Shown: positions 22,948 through 33,645, counted from the stretch's first letter. The stretch: DNA of 64,000 nt from Romanomermis culicivorax (GCA_963922205.1 CAWUHX010000129.1:372001-436000); one strand, 5' to 3'. The notes: generated by a model not told the origin, from the sequence alone. Made by a program: numbers and translations.

Positions 22948-23865
22948 TCATAAGAATGAAGGAGTACGTCGCCTGAAATGTAATTTAACTATAACATTCC
23001 CAAATTGGAATGGTATAAACTCATTCATACTGTTTTTTATATTAATTTCAAGTACCGTAATTTCTTTCAATTGAATGGGTATATAGTGAGGTGTTTCATA
23101 TAATCGGCTCACTATATCCTTGTATTTTCCCTGCACATTCACTATACGTAAAAGTGGTGCTAAAGTATTTCCAACAATTTGATTTTCGATAATATTACAG
23201 TAAACATAAAAACTCTGTAAATCGTTTAAATTTGGTGGCTGAATCCCCAACATATATAAATGTTTATTTCCTGGATCGGCAAGAAAAATTGATTTGGATG
23301 GTGGAATATGAGTGTTAGAATTTTTTGGTGTTTTCTCTCCAACAGTATATAGGTTAATATTGACACTTCTATTTAAAAAATCTTCAGCAGTTGCATCAGA
23401 AGCAGTGTTAGTAGCGCTAAAACCAAGAATTTCCATTAAACGCTTGGTCAGATCAATTCTACGCAAACTTGTATCACTTTTTATTTTTAAATTAACCAAT
23501 CCTCGTCCATGTTCATCATGTGAAAATACAATTTCAATATCCATTCCTGCAATAGCTGCTCCAATTTTAGCATTCAATTCCTCGATTAAATCGGCTACAT
23601 TAAAGTAATGTTTTTCAAAAACTATTACTTTATTTTCTTTAACTTTATTTCCAACACCATCTGTAATTAATAATATCACATTATCTCCTCCATGGTTGGA
23701 AATTGTAGCCCAGCTGTATGGATATATTATTTCACTTAAGCCTACCTCCCAATTTCCATCTAGTTTTAAATGGTAGGGTAAATGAGCTGAAAAATCGGAG
23801 GGTGTGTTTCCATATTCACTATTACTAGGAAGAGTAATATAAAATTGGTCGTCAAATGTTGTCAT
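22948..23865 (-). CDS. Penton-like minor capsid protein, P1 copy
   Basis: 305 aa, intact. The N-terminus contains FYITLPSNS and LKLDGNWEVGLSEIIYPYSW (about residues 33-52), a signature of the minor (penton) capsid proteins of Polintons and adintoviruses. The C-terminus ends in IPFQFGNVIVKLHFRRR, the last strand pattern of a jelly-roll domain. The start codon overlaps the end of the upstream two-TM gene by 14 nt. It would form the fivefold vertex of the capsid; this comes from the family. Confidence 0.75.
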   Translation of the reverse strand: MTTFDDQFYITLPSNSEYGNTPSDFSAHLPYHLKLDGNWEVGLSEIIYPYSWATISNHGGDNVILLITDGVGNKVKENKVIVFEKHYFNVADLIEELNAKIGAAIAGMDIEIVFSHDEHGRGLVNLKIKSDTSLRRIDLTKRLMEILGFSATNTASDATAEDFLNRSVNINLYTVGEKTPKNSNTHIPPSKSIFLADPGNKHLYMLGIQPPNLNDLQSFYVYCNIIENQIVGNTLAPLLRIVNVQGKYKDIVSRLYETPHYIPIQLKEITVLEINIKNSMNEFIPFQFGNVIVKLHFRRRTPSFL

Positions 23866-24160
23866 TATTATTATTTATAGTGTTAGCTGTTGTGGCTATT
23901 GTCTTTAATGAGTTTGGAGGAGGTAACAGTGTTGGTACAGGACTGGGTAATAAATATCCTATACAAGTGCACAATAAGCCAACCCACATTTGTGTATTAG
24001 TATTGTAGAGAGATAAATTTATTATAGCCGTAATGACTACAATGTATATTAGTATGACCTGACTGAAGAACACCACTTTGTTTCGAGGTAGATGTGTTCC
24101 AAAAAACTCCCAAAGACTGATGCGAGATGTTTCCAAATGCGTACTATTACTACTGTCCAT
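23852..24160 (-). CDS. Small two-TM Polinton protein, P1 copy
   Basis: 102 aa, intact. After LWEFFG.HLPRN there are two hydrophobic segments, roughly residues 27-50 (VVFFSQVILIYIVVITAIIN) and 58-76 (WVGLLCTCIGYLLPSP), then a Ser/Thr/Asn tail. A small protein with FFSQ..LIY and GYLLPSP occurs in many Polinton-like elements next to the penton gene; its role is unknown, probably membrane-associated. The conserved promoter-like block at 24190-24230 lies directly upstream. Confidence 0.65.
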   Translation of the reverse strand: MDSSNSTHLETSRISLWEFFGTHLPRNKVVFFSQVILIYIVVITAIINLSLYNTNTQMWVGLLCTCIGYLLPSPVPTLLPPPNSLKTIATTANTINNNNDNI

Positions 24161-24189
24161 TTCAAAATAAAAAAATTTTTATTTAACAA

Positions 24190-24320
24190 TTAACTAGTCA
24201 ATCATAAATTTATAAAAAGGCGGAGCTAGTAAAGTAACCAATAAAATTACACAAGAATACATAAAGGAGGTGGAGCTAGTAAAGTAATAAAATTATACAA
24301 AAATAGGTAAAGAAGGCAGA
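24190..24320 (-). promoter_or_regulatory. Promoter-like block upstream of the P1 virion genes
   Basis: On the minus strand TAGCTCCGCC is followed at once by TTTTTATAAATTTATA about 45 bp before the two-TM gene start, and a second copy (TAGCTCCACCTCC) lies about 50 bp further upstream. P2 has the same arrangement at 39525-39605. A GC box beside a TATA box ahead of the two-TM/penton/core/capsid run suggests a late-gene promoter. Confidence 0.5.
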
Positions 24321-24331
24321 GTTAACTTTTA

Positions 24332-24832
24332 CTAATGTGTACATGAATTATTTTGCAATCGACCTTTTACAGAAAACTTACAATGAAAGAACTTACAAAC
24401 TAACTTATCATTATATGCCAAATTTGTATTACTAAAACTTCTAAACATTTTATACATAGGAACACATGGCGCTTTATAATACAAAAAATACAAAGTATAT
24501 ATACCACAAACTCTGCTAGAAACATTTTATAGGCGTTTCACATTTATGTGTCTTACTGTAGCATTCTTGTTAATATAGTTTATAAAAGCAGGAATGTTTG
24601 GTGGTAAACCATATGAATCAAAATAATATACAGAGTTGTCATTATCGAAATGCATAGCGATCCAATGACTTCCTTTTTGAAAAGATGAATCTATGTTTGC
24701 AATTAGAGCGGCAGGTCTTTTAACTATCTTTGGTAATGTATCGCAAGCAAAAACTCCGAGAAAAATTCTTGATAATAGTCTATCTTGTTGAATATAATAT
24801 GCCAATTCAAAGTTGTTCATCGTAATCGTCAT
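24332..24832 (-). pseudogene. Adenain-type cysteine protease, P1 copy, nonsense-broken
   Basis: The first 101 codons are open and contain the His motif [10 protein letters not shown] and [10 protein letters not shown]. An in-frame TAA at 24527-24529 replaces the glutamine codon found in P2. Beyond it the same frame keeps [14 protein letters not shown], which carries the catalytic Cys, to a stop at 24332. The protein would end before its nucleophile and be inactive. The start ATG overlaps the end of the integrase frame by 14 nt. The family (adenovirus protease/Ulp1-like) matures capsid proteins in Polinton-like viruses. Confidence 0.85.
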
Positions 24833-25917
24833 CGTCGTTTTGTATATCCTTTTCTAAAATCCAGCTGTTGAATTTTTCAGGATAACCTCACCACTTCACA
24901 AGTAGTTTATTTTGACCGTCTGGTAAATGTTTAGTTTTTAAAATCTTTTCAATTTTATATTCTTTGATATCAGGGTTAAAATCAATTTTCTGTAGCTCTT
25001 TTTCATAAAAACGACCTTCTATATCCTCTTCTTCCAAATCCTGAATTCTATAAAGTATTTGGTTTCTAGTCTTTACAGTTTGCTTTACCCTAAAAACTTC
25101 CTCACTCCATTGAGGTAAATAACCTTTGTCGAACACACCTCTATGTATACTAATTCGCACGTAATCTCCTATATCAATCTTAGGTTTTCTAGTGTATGTG
25201 TATTTGGGGTAAAGTCTCTGCCATATAAGTTTTTCATTGGAATAATTAACATTAACTGGTTTTTCACCAATTGATCTATGAATAGAATGATTATAGTTTG
25301 AAACTAATGTTGATAGAATATTGATCCATCTATAAGTGGTAAACGCTGTAAAATATCTAAACAATTTAGTTTTTAAGGTTCTATTAAACCGTTCTACTAT
25401 TGAACATTTTATGTCTTCATTCTGGGAAGTAAAAAATTGTATATCATTTACTTTTAATAATTTTTGGAAATCTTTGTTGACAAATTCTTTTCCTTTATCG
25501 CTGCGCACTCTCCAAGGGATTCGACCTCTTTTCAAAATATTTTAAAAAGCATCACATACATTCTTTGCATGTTTTGATTTCAATGGTTCAACCCATGCAT
25601 ATTTACTTAATACATCTATACATGTAAACATAAATTTATATCCATCGTTGAAATCTGCTAAAGAAGACATATCTGCCAAATCAATTTCCCATTGTTGATC
25701 CATAGCTGTAACATAAATACGGTTACGTGAAAACTTTTTGTTGACTTGCTTATGTAATGTATAACTATCTTGTTTTGAGAGCCAATCTTCAACATTTTTA
25801 CGTGTAATTGTTTTATTGTGTTTTCTAGCTTCCACATATAATTTTTCAATGCTAGAAAAAGCTAGCTGTAGGGTTTCCGTGTAAATTTTTGTACAATTTT
25901 GAAAGTAGTCTATCCAT
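24819..25917 (-). pseudogene. Retrovirus-type integrase with chromodomain tail, P1 copy, broken
   Basis: Homologue of the P2 integrase (40133-41245). The catalytic Asp in WEIDLAD, the second Asp in VRSDKGKEF and the Glu in [10 protein letters not shown] are still readable. There are at least three lesions: a 4-nt duplication near 25860 (AGCTAGCT), an in-frame TAA at 25542-25544 (glutamine in P2) and an in-frame TGA at 24888-24890 that replaces the second Trp of LVKWW in the C-terminal chromodomain-like tail. After that TGA the frame still reads [16 protein letters not shown], so the tail is conserved though cut off. Confidence 0.85.
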
Positions 25918-25921
25918 TGTT

Positions 25922-26739
25922 CTAGTATAAAGGGGTATATCGTCTAAGTGTTCTAGCTTTTCTCCGTATCTTCTTTTCTGTCGAGTTTCCTTTACTCAAG
26001 ATTGTATTGTCTTTGATATCTTCTTCCTCACTTGAAAATACACCAACACCTTTCACGAGGGACTTATTCAACTGTTTGAGACTACCGTTTGCCTGATTAT
26101 CTGATTCTTCAGCAGCCGTTTGGTAGGAGAGTTTCCGAGGTAGAGTGAATAACATTCTGCACAAAGGATTTCCTATAGCCTCTAAGGGTACATTATGTTT
26201 TCTCAAAGCATTAGCAAATTCGCCTACTCCAAGCGGTTGGGTAATTTTTGAACGTTTACGTGACAAATCATGTAATATATCAATAATATGGGAGCCTTCA
26301 ATTAATTTCCCGTCAATTAATATTTCTCCTTGCTTATTAACATGTATACTAGGGTTACGTCTCACATGTTCCAATAATAATGATGCAGAACGTTTAAATT
26401 TTTTAGGGATTCCACTGAGTAATTTCTCATCATTCAACCAATCTTTTTCCTCAACCTTTAAATTAATGCTATCACTTTCATCATTAGTATTTTCTTTTAA
26501 AATTATGGTAGCAGGTTGGGCGTTTTCATGTTCAAAAGTTAAATATTCTGACAATAATTGAGAGTACATTTTGTATTGTTCTTCCGGTGCATAATGCGCT
26601 CTAATTCGTTACGATACATATCAACTTGTCTAGCTATACCCATCTTTTCATTTGCACTGGATGAAGAAGAAGCCTGAAAATTATTCAACTTATTCAGAAC
26701 CTCATGAGGGATAAGAGCAAATTTACTATCAAATTTCAT
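25922..26739 (-). pseudogene. Conserved Polinton protein of unknown role, P1 copy, frameshifted
   Basis: Corresponds to the intact 285-aa gene at 41250-42107. A deletion near 26590 (after MYRNELERI) throws the frame, so the N-terminal 60 codons and the rest (25922-26569) lie in different frames. Conserved blocks include LLSGIPKKFKRSASLLLEHV and IDGKLIEGSHIIDILHDLSR. The start is taken at ATG 26739; the open frame further upstream has no Met. Confidence 0.8.
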
Positions 26740-26740
26740 T

Positions 26741-27093
26741 CTGTAATAATTTCTCTGTAACAAAAGCTGCTAGTGTAGATAATAGAGCCGGTAATACTAG
26801 AGGTAAAAATGCTCCACCACTTTGAACTATTCTTGTACATTTATTATGTAAGTCTTTTTTCTTGTTTTTTCGTGTCTTGTAGCTAAAGCTCTAAGCAATT
26901 ATTTATGCCTTGCCAATTTCTTTTTTAACTTTGAATTAATAGGGATATTACCGTTCAATATGTTCAGACAAATTTCGCATATACAACAGATCAAATCAGG
27001 GGAAGAATGTTGAAGAAAAACACGTCTTTGAACACAATTTGAGTTTTTCAACACATTGAGCTCGTGAATATATTTCTTTAATCTAGAAGATAT
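26741..27093 (-). pseudogene. 117-aa Polinton protein homologue, P1 copy, broken
   Basis: Aligns with the intact gene 42109-42462. The start codon is ATA (ATG in P2), there is a TAA in place of a Leu codon in the KHKLLLRGL segment, and a nearby one-base deletion. The C-terminal hydrophobic segment is still recognisable. Confidence 0.75.
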
Positions 27094-27175
27094 ACAAAAC
27101 AGACTGTACAGTGCATAAAAATATTACAATAATGACCAAATGTTAAATGAACATTGAAACAGTTAATGTATTACA

Positions 27176-27641
27176 TTAGGATAGTAATGAAGCTTCATTT
27201 TGTATAATAATATTCAACTCTTCGCGTCTAGAAAAAGCACACAATATATTCATATTCTTAAAAAACAGTTTATGTGTTGTATCTAGCTTTAAAAAAAGAT
27301 CTTCTACAAAAATAGAGCGAGGTTCCATCATATCCAATTCTATTAGTAATAATTTGGCAAAACACCAAAATTGTGTAACTTTTTTACGTTCCATAGGTAA
27401 ACCATCTTCGTGAGGTAAATGATTGCACGCTTTAGCTATGTCTTTGTAAAAAATCTTGGCTTCAGGTGAGAAACGAGAACAAAACAAATCAGCCATCTCA
27501 CGTTTCTGTATGTTGGTTAGTATTTTACCTCAAATAAAAAAATATTATAGATTAATAACTAGGTGAATAAATAGATAAAAAATTTTTACCTTTTACTTTA
27601 CTTTGCACCATTCTGACAAAAACTTCAAATGCGGCGGACAT
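27176..27641 (-). CDS. 134-aa spliced conserved Polinton protein, P1 copy
   Basis: Two exons, complement of 27590-27641 and 27176-27528, with a 61-bp intron (GTAAAA...TTTGAG). The same structure is present in P2. The first exon encodes SAAFEVFVRMVQ and the joined frame stays open. It contains RFSPEAKIFYKDIAKACNHL and a Leu-rich C-terminus ending in NEASLLS. No function recognised. An in-frame Met at 27494 is not conserved in P2, which supports the spliced model. Confidence 0.6.
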
Positions 27642-27709
27642 TGTAATTGGCACAGAACAAACAAACAAACAAATTATAGAAAAACGACCAACCTCTTCCA
27701 AAATTTCGA

Positions 27710-28138
27710 CTAAACTGATGTACTGTCAAATATTTTTTTCTGACTACGTAATAAATCCACAGTATCACTATATCCTAATCTAGTTCCCTTGATGTACAAG
27801 TTTTGAAATTTACTGGTACGGCTACAGCAAGAAAATACAGTAGGATTGAAAATATATATTTTGAAACACATTCGTAATTGCATAAATTGACCATCATTCT
27901 GAGGATATTGTAAAATTTTTTCTACAAAATGTAGTAAGGGTGTTATATGCAATTTATAATTTTCCCATAATAATTCCCGATCTGTACCATTATCTGTATT
28001 TGGTATCGTAAAATCTGTAACATTTACAGGTTCTCTATTTTCATAAATTTGAAAAGGATATTGTAACCATACAATAAAAACAGATATAAATAGAATTACG
28101 GTAAGGCTATTAAGAAAAGTGTATTTACTGTATAACAT
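27710..28138 (-). CDS. Small membrane-anchored protein, P1 copy
   Basis: 142 aa, intact. One N-terminal hydrophobic segment (about residues 8-27, LNSLTVILFISVFIVWLQYP) suggests a signal anchor, followed by a soluble domain with several Cys (FKIYIFNPTVFSCCSR). The P2 copy is 43071-43505. Both copies are intact. I recognise no family; virion or assembly role is inferred from its place next to the ATPase. Confidence 0.55.
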   Translation of the reverse strand: MLYSKYTFLNSLTVILFISVFIVWLQYPFQIYENREPVNVTDFTIPNTDNGTDRELLWENYKLHITPLLHFVEKILQYPQNDGQFMQLRMCFKIYIFNPTVFSCCSRTSKFQNLYIKGTRLGYSDTVDLLRSQKKIFDSTSV

Positions 28139-28195
28139 ATCGATAAATAATAAGATCCGACTAACTTGTAAAAAGTTTTCTGTAAAAATGATGAA

Positions 28196-28820
28196 TCATT
28201 TAGGTGTATATAAAATCATATGATTATTGTTAGGAAATATATTAGATCTAAGTCGATATTTTTCAGGACATGTCTGTGTAAGATCTATTAGCATCCTCAT
28301 ATGCTTCTATAAAATAATTTGAAGTAGTTGGGAAAATCTGTCGAGCCAGTGTGCGCACTTGTAATCTATCGCTAGGGTTTTTTAAAAGAATCAAATATTG
28401 AGCATTTATTCTACTTGTACGCATTCCATCAAAAAAGGCGTTTTGAACTATATGTATAATTGATAGATTCCAGTGATGCGATCCTTTAGTAAAAAGTTGA
28501 GTTAAACGTTTATCATTCTTCATCTCTTGCATCATATCATCCATAATTAATAGTTTAGGTGTATCTTTACTTTTTTGAAGTTCGTCCAAGTCAGGTGAAC
28601 CTTGAAGGAATTCTACGTAAGAACATTTTTGAACTAATTCATCATAAGCTTCTTGCCATTCGGAATAACACCAATAAATTTTCACAGGAGCAGGGTGAAT
28701 CATTTCTTTAGCAAAAATTACAAGTTTTTTAACAAATTGTGTTTTTCCTGATTTTGTTGGAGCCGAAACTATGCAGTTAAATGGATGTTTCCATATATAA
28801 AACTCATCAAGATCTGACAT
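28196..28820 (-). pseudogene. Packaging ATPase, P1 copy, C-terminus frameshifted
   Basis: Start at ATG 28820 (MSDLDEFYIWK; the longer open frame starts without Met). Walker A APTKSGKT and Walker B LLIMDD are intact. Near 28290 about 26 bp present in P2 are missing, which shifts the frame and truncates the protein at 28263. The original end would be 28196. FtsK/HerA-type packaging ATPases of this group load DNA into capsids. Confidence 0.85.
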
Positions 28821-29309
28821 CTTCCAAGAAAAACCAACCACTTTTTTACTTGGACACTTTTTCAAAATGATTTTATTTCATTGAGATGCTATTTATAATT
28901 ACCAAAATTTCGATACAGTAAAACACGAATAGTTGGACAAAACAAAATACAGTGAAGCTAACTTCCATGAAACATTAAACATGCATCTTTTTCTTTTTCT
29001 ACTACATATGCTCTTTTTTCTTTATCCACGACATGTTCTCTTTAGATCCATTTTTGTTTTTCATACATTACCTTCTCAGGTCTTTTTCTTTTTTCTAGGC
29101 AGCTTACAGTAGTCCTGGCTCATGGGTTAAATAAGATTATTTTGTAATATAAACAAACAACAGGTTAGATTTTTGAAAAGTCATTCAGTAGTGTTTTTCC
29201 TTTGTCAAGTACAGGTGCTTTTTTCACTGCTGGCAAAATGTTCTCTTTTTGGATCGATAACATTTTTCCTGTAGGTCTTCTCTTTATTTCCACTAGGCAT
29301 ACTCTTTTC
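28821..29309. repeat. Extra partial TIR duplication inside the P1 right end
   Basis: From about 28985, TACATATGCTCTTTTTTC through CAGCTTACAGTAGTC and the next 200 bp repeat the sequence at 29400-29700. The right end of P1 thus has an extra tandem copy of TIR sequence not matched in its left TIR. The first 160 bp, next to the ATPase, has no feature. Confidence 0.65.
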
Positions 29310-30397
29310 CCTTTGGCCCATTACTCATTATTTTTAATACTGTCAGTACATGTTCTCCATGAAATGACAATAATTTATGGGCGTCTTTTTATTTTGTCCA
29401 CTACATATGCTCTTTTTTCTTTGTCCACTGCATGTTCTCTTTAGATCGATTTTTGTTTTTCATACATTACCTTCTTAGGACTTTTTCTTTTTTCTAGACA
29501 GCTTACAGTAGTCAGGGGTCATGGGTTATATAAGATTATTTTGTAATATAAGCAAACAACACATTAGATTTTTTAAAAGTCATTTAGTAGCGTTTTTCTT
29601 TTATCAAGCACAGGTGCTTTCTTCACTGCTGTCTAATGTTCTCTTCTTAGATCAATAACATTTTTCCTGTAGGTCTTCTCTTTATTTCCACTAGGGATGC
29701 TCTTTTTCCTCTGTCCACTACACCATCTCTTTCAGATCTATGTATAATCTTTTCTGCATGTTCTTTCTCTATGCCCCCTAGGTGTGCTCTTTTCCCTTGT
29801 TCACTTTTTCTAAATTGATTTTGGTTTTGTTACCTCACCTTTTTTCCTTTGTACACTATATGCACCGTACGTCCACTTTTTCCAGATCCAATTTTGGTGT
29901 TTTGTTTACCTTACCTTTCTCACCTTTGTGCACTACACGGGCACTGTATTTCCCGTTTTTTCCAGATCGATTTTTTGCCTTACTTTTTGTGTCGTACTTG
30001 TATACTGTATGTCCATTTTTGTTCCACATATATTTTCATTTTCCATTTTCCGTTCATCATCCATTTTCCTTTTTCATCTATAGTAACACACCTATTACCC
30101 TAATTCGACTATTACCATAATCGAAAATTACCGTAATTTCACTATTACGGTAACTCTAGAACATGTATTCTTTACCGTACGACCTATAAATCGACCGTAT
30201 ATGTTTACTGTACGACCTATAAATCGAGGAAGAAATTGACCATATATGTTTACTGTAGGACCTATAAATCCGCCAAAAGTCGTCCGTATATGTTTACTGT
30301 ATGACCTATAAATCGGCCAAAAATGACAAATTATAGGTCGTACACAAAAGATAGGGTATCCTTAAGCGTACGACCTATACGGGCCGGCCTTACTACT
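29310..30397. repeat. P1 right terminal inverted repeat
   Basis: Inverse complement of 19738-20822, ending CCTTACTACT. Contains the same ~40-bp sub-repeats (CGACCTATAAATC, ATATGTTTACTGTA). The open frames here (29782-30120, 29849-30103) are copies of frames on the other strand of the left TIR and are not genes. Confidence 0.85.
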
Positions 30398-30403
30398 GTG
30401 ACC
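30398..30403. repeat. Target site duplication of P1 (right)
   Basis: GTGACC, identical to 19732-19737. Confidence 0.9.
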
Positions 30404-30892
30404 GTTTCACCACTTTTAAATCTTTGATTCTTAAACTTTGTGACTGCTGGAAATTTTTTTCCAAATGTTCTGTACTGTAATAGAATCAATCGTCCACTAC
30501 TCTGGTTTTGAGTTTTCGGGCTCTGTGTCCTTCTTTGAGTACTAGTGTCGACTTAAAAAGTTTAGTATATTATTATAAGTATTCATACATGATTGCTGTC
30601 TTGGCAACAAAAATATTTGTAGCACGTAATAGTTTCTTTTCACTAATTCCATTCAGAAAAAAGTTGACATATGAATAATCCCATTTTTTAAATTTTAGCC
30701 TCTAATTGCTTTGGAAGTTCTTCATTAATCAATGATGTTCTTTCATGTAGAAAGTTCATTCTTGCTGAATAGCTCTCATCTAAACATTATTGAGTGATGT
30801 CATGTCAGAACTATTTTGTTTTAGATATTATTTTCTAGAATGCCTTGACAAGGTGTGGGATCTAAACATGAATTTGGCTATGCAAAACAAAA
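30404..30892. other. 5' region of the hAT element
   Basis: Sequence between P1 and the transposase remnant, probably the leader of the same hAT element. No gene seen. Confidence 0.35.
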
Positions 30893-32194
30893 ATGGAAAG
30901 AAAAAGAAGACCAGTCCATTTAGTCTCAGAAAGATGCGCTATTAAAGCACTTCGTTCAAATACTTCAGATCTGAACCAGGTGGCTAATAGTTCAATTTTT
31001 GTACCAGAAAAAATACCTTTGGAGAATAATAATTATAGTTCTTTGTCGTTCGGCCCTTTTCATGAAACAGAAGTTTTAATAAATGATAGTGAAATAGACT
31101 TTTATATTGGCTTGTGGCCTCGAAAACTAAATGATCAGCAACGAAAATTTATTGTGGAAAAAGGACCCATTCATCCATATCTGAATGAATTTCCATGTGA
31201 TAGCGAAAAACGTTATTTTTCTACAAGTTTTTATTCCCGGTTAACTTATTCCATTCATTTGGATTCAGTTTTTTGCTTTTGTTGCAAATTGTTTTCCAAT
31301 CCATCTACAAAATTATGCAACTCAGGATACAATAAATGGAAGCACTTGGGAAAAACTCTTTCTCAACATGAATCATCAGTTAAGCACATCGGCTGTTTCA
31401 CAAGCTGGTTAGATATGGAACGTCGACTGCATAAAAATCAGACGATTGATCGACAATCTGAGTTACTTATCAATTGTGAAAAGCAGCACTGGTGTGATGT
31501 TCTTGAGCGTGTGTGGGTCACACGAACAGCTTGGCTGCTCAAAAAATGGAAAGTTTTTGGGTTTAGTTGAACTGTTGGCAAAGTACGATCCTGTTGTTTC
31601 TTAACATTTGCGACACATTAAAAATAGAAAAACAAGAGATCAGTACCTCCGGATTCATATTCAAAACAAACTTGTTGAGCTAATTGAAGCAAAAATTTTG
31701 GAAATTTTTTGCACTCATATACTAAATCAAAGTATTACTCAGTTATTCTTGACTGCACTCCAGACATTAATCATCAGGACCAAATGAGCATTGTTATTCA
31801 CATTAGCTGTAAAGAAAAGGAAGTTGAAATACACGAACGCTTTAGTTATTTTTTGCCCATTAGTGCATAGGAAAGTGTTTAGTGGACGCTTTCTTGGATA
31901 AGCTTAAAGAGCTAAAAATTCCTTTAGCAGACTGTCGTGGCCGAAGATATGACAATGGTGCCGACATGCGAGGTCAAAATAAGCGTGTCCAGGCCTGAAT
32001 CTTACAGGAAAACCCCAAGGTTTTTTTGTTCCCTCTGCTGGTCTCACAGTTGGCATTTAGGTCTCGGTGATATGGCAAAATCAACTACGGCGAAATCGTT
32101 TTCTGATATTGTTCAGCAGGTTTACGTTTTATTTTCTACTTCACCTCAATGGTGGGAAATTTTAGAGAAGCATGTTAAAGGCGTGACAGTTAAG
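30893..32194 (+). pseudogene. hAT transposase (DUF4371/ZMYM1-like), part 1
   Basis: The first 225 codons are open: IDFYIGLWPRKLNDQQRKFI, then a TTF-type zinc-finger region (KRYFSTSFYSRL, SVFCFCCKLFSNPS, YNKWKHLGKTLSQHESS, VKHIGCFTSW). The frame is lost near 31520, but coding sense continues in other frames with LVELLAKYDPVVS, IRIHIQNKLVELIEAKI and, near 31935-31965, a GRRYDNGADMRGQN-like stretch typical of hAT catalytic cores. Polinton P2 interrupts the gene exactly at 32195. Several stops show it was already decayed. hAT transposases cut and paste with 8-bp duplications. Confidence 0.8.
32189..32194. repeat. Target site duplication of Polinton P2 (left)
   Basis: GTTAAG directly before AGTAGTAAGG; repeated at 52686-52691, where the second copy is now split by the MITE. 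Confidence 0.9.
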
Positions 32195-33645
32195 AGTAGT
32201 AAGGCCGGACCATATAGGTCGTATGCTTAAGGATACCCCTATCTTTTGTGTACGACCTATAATTTGTCACTTTCGGCCGATTTATAGGTCGTACAGTAAA
32301 CATATACGATTGGCTTTTGGCGGATTTACAGGTCGTACAGTAAACATATACAGTTAATTTCTTCGTCGATTTATAGGTCGTACAGTAAACATATACGGTT
32401 AATTTCTTCGTTGATTTATAGGTCGTACAGTAAACATATACGATCGATTTATAGGTCGTACAGTTAAAAATGCATGTTCTTGAGTTACCGTAATAGTAGA
32501 ATTACGGTAATTTTTCGATTATGGTAATAAATGTGTTACTGTGGGTGGAAAAGGAAAATCAATGATGAATGCAAAAAGGAAAACTAAAATGAACAAAAAA
32601 TGGAAAAGAAATAAAAAGAGATTGTGTGTAAAAACGGCTTCCCCTCTGGGAAGAGGAAGCCCTCAAAAATTTGCACCCCGGACCCCCTTTGTCAAAAGGG
32701 TGCCACCTGCAGGTGTAAATATATTTCGGAGGTCCCATTTTCTGAACGATCGTTCAAGTCAACAAATGTCAGAACGGTCAATCTGGTCAGTAATGGTCTG
32801 TTTAATGAGTAAAATCTCGGGAGAGTCATTACGCGATGAAACATTATCCTTACGGGTGCATGCGTATAAAGTTTGATGTTCTGCCAAAAATGACCAAGAA
32901 GGTCTTTTATAAAAATGACCAGAGCGAGCTGGTCGTAAAAAGCATGTAGACAAATAAGGTCTTTTATAGAAAGATGACCAAATGAGAAGGTCGTAAAAAG
33001 CGTGCGGAAAATTTGGAGAGTTGACATATGGTTAAGAATGTATGTTCTTGAGTTACCGTAATAGTAGAATTACGGTAATTTTTCGATTATGGTAATAAAT
33101 GTGTTACTGTGGGTGGAAAAGGAAAATCAATGATGAACACAAAAAGGAAAACTAAAATGAACAAAAAATGGAAAAGAAATAAAAAGAGATTGTGTGTAAA
33201 AACGGCTTCCCCTCTGGGAAGAGGAAGCCCTCAAAAATTTGCACCCCGGACCCCCTTTGTCAAAAGGGTGCCACCTGCAGGTGTAAATATATTTCGGAGG
33301 TCCCATTTTCTGAACGATCGTTCAAGTCAACAAATGTCAGAATGGTCAATCTGGTCAGTAATGGTCTGTTTAATGAGTAAAATCTCGGGAAAGTCATTAC
33401 GCGATGAAACATTATCCTTACGGGTGCATGCGTATAAAGTTTGATGTTCTGCCAAAAATGACCAAGGTCTTTTATAAAAATGACCAGAGCGAGCTGGTCG
33501 TAAAAAGCATGTAGACAAATAAGGTCTTTTATAGAAAGATGACCAAACAAGAAGGTCGTAAAAAGCGTGCGGAAAATTTGACGAGTTAAAAAATCTTTAC
33601 ATATCAAAAATTTTTAATTCAATGCAACATTCTATTTTATTATAA
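32195..33645. repeat. P2 left terminal inverted repeat
   Basis: Inverse complement of about 51395-52685. The outer 270 bp contains about 4.5 copies of a 44-bp sub-repeat (TATAGGTCGTACAGTAAACA core, 32279-32463). A 568-bp segment follows and is then repeated (boundaries near 32476 and 33044), including GCTTCCCCTCTGGGAAG. The open frames at 32541-32876 and 33109-33444, and their minus-strand partners, are products of this duplication. The outer part is shared with P1. Confidence 0.85.

Larger units (their letters stand above)
19738..30397. mobile_element. Maverick/Polinton P1, polymerase-less (10,660 bp)
   Basis: Bounded by AGTAGTAAGG and CCTTACTACT and flanked by GTGACC duplications. The TIRs are about 1.08 kb. 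The interior (20911-28820, minus strand) is collinear with 36204-44220 of P2: ATPase, 142-aa TM protein, 134-aa spliced protein, 117-aa and 285-aa homologues, integrase, protease, two-TM protein, penton, core-like protein and major capsid protein. P1 lacks everything P2 has outside that block. Five genes are broken (117-aa homologue, 285-aa homologue, integrase, protease, ATPase); six are open (major capsid, core-like, penton, two-TM, 134-aa, 142-aa). It is therefore a non-autonomous derivative. Confidence 0.92.

Noticed and set aside
29782..30120. 112-aa frame in the P1 right TIR, mirrored at 20015-20353
   Set aside because: The frame lies wholly in the inverted repeat, is Ser/Phe/Leu-rich low complexity, and matches no family. 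The P2 TIR does not preserve it.
32541..33444. Two 111-aa frames (Lys-rich start) in the P2 left TIR, mirrored at 52093-52428
   Set aside because: Identity between copies comes from the 568-bp tandem duplication and the inverted repeat, not from coding constraint; both strands are open.
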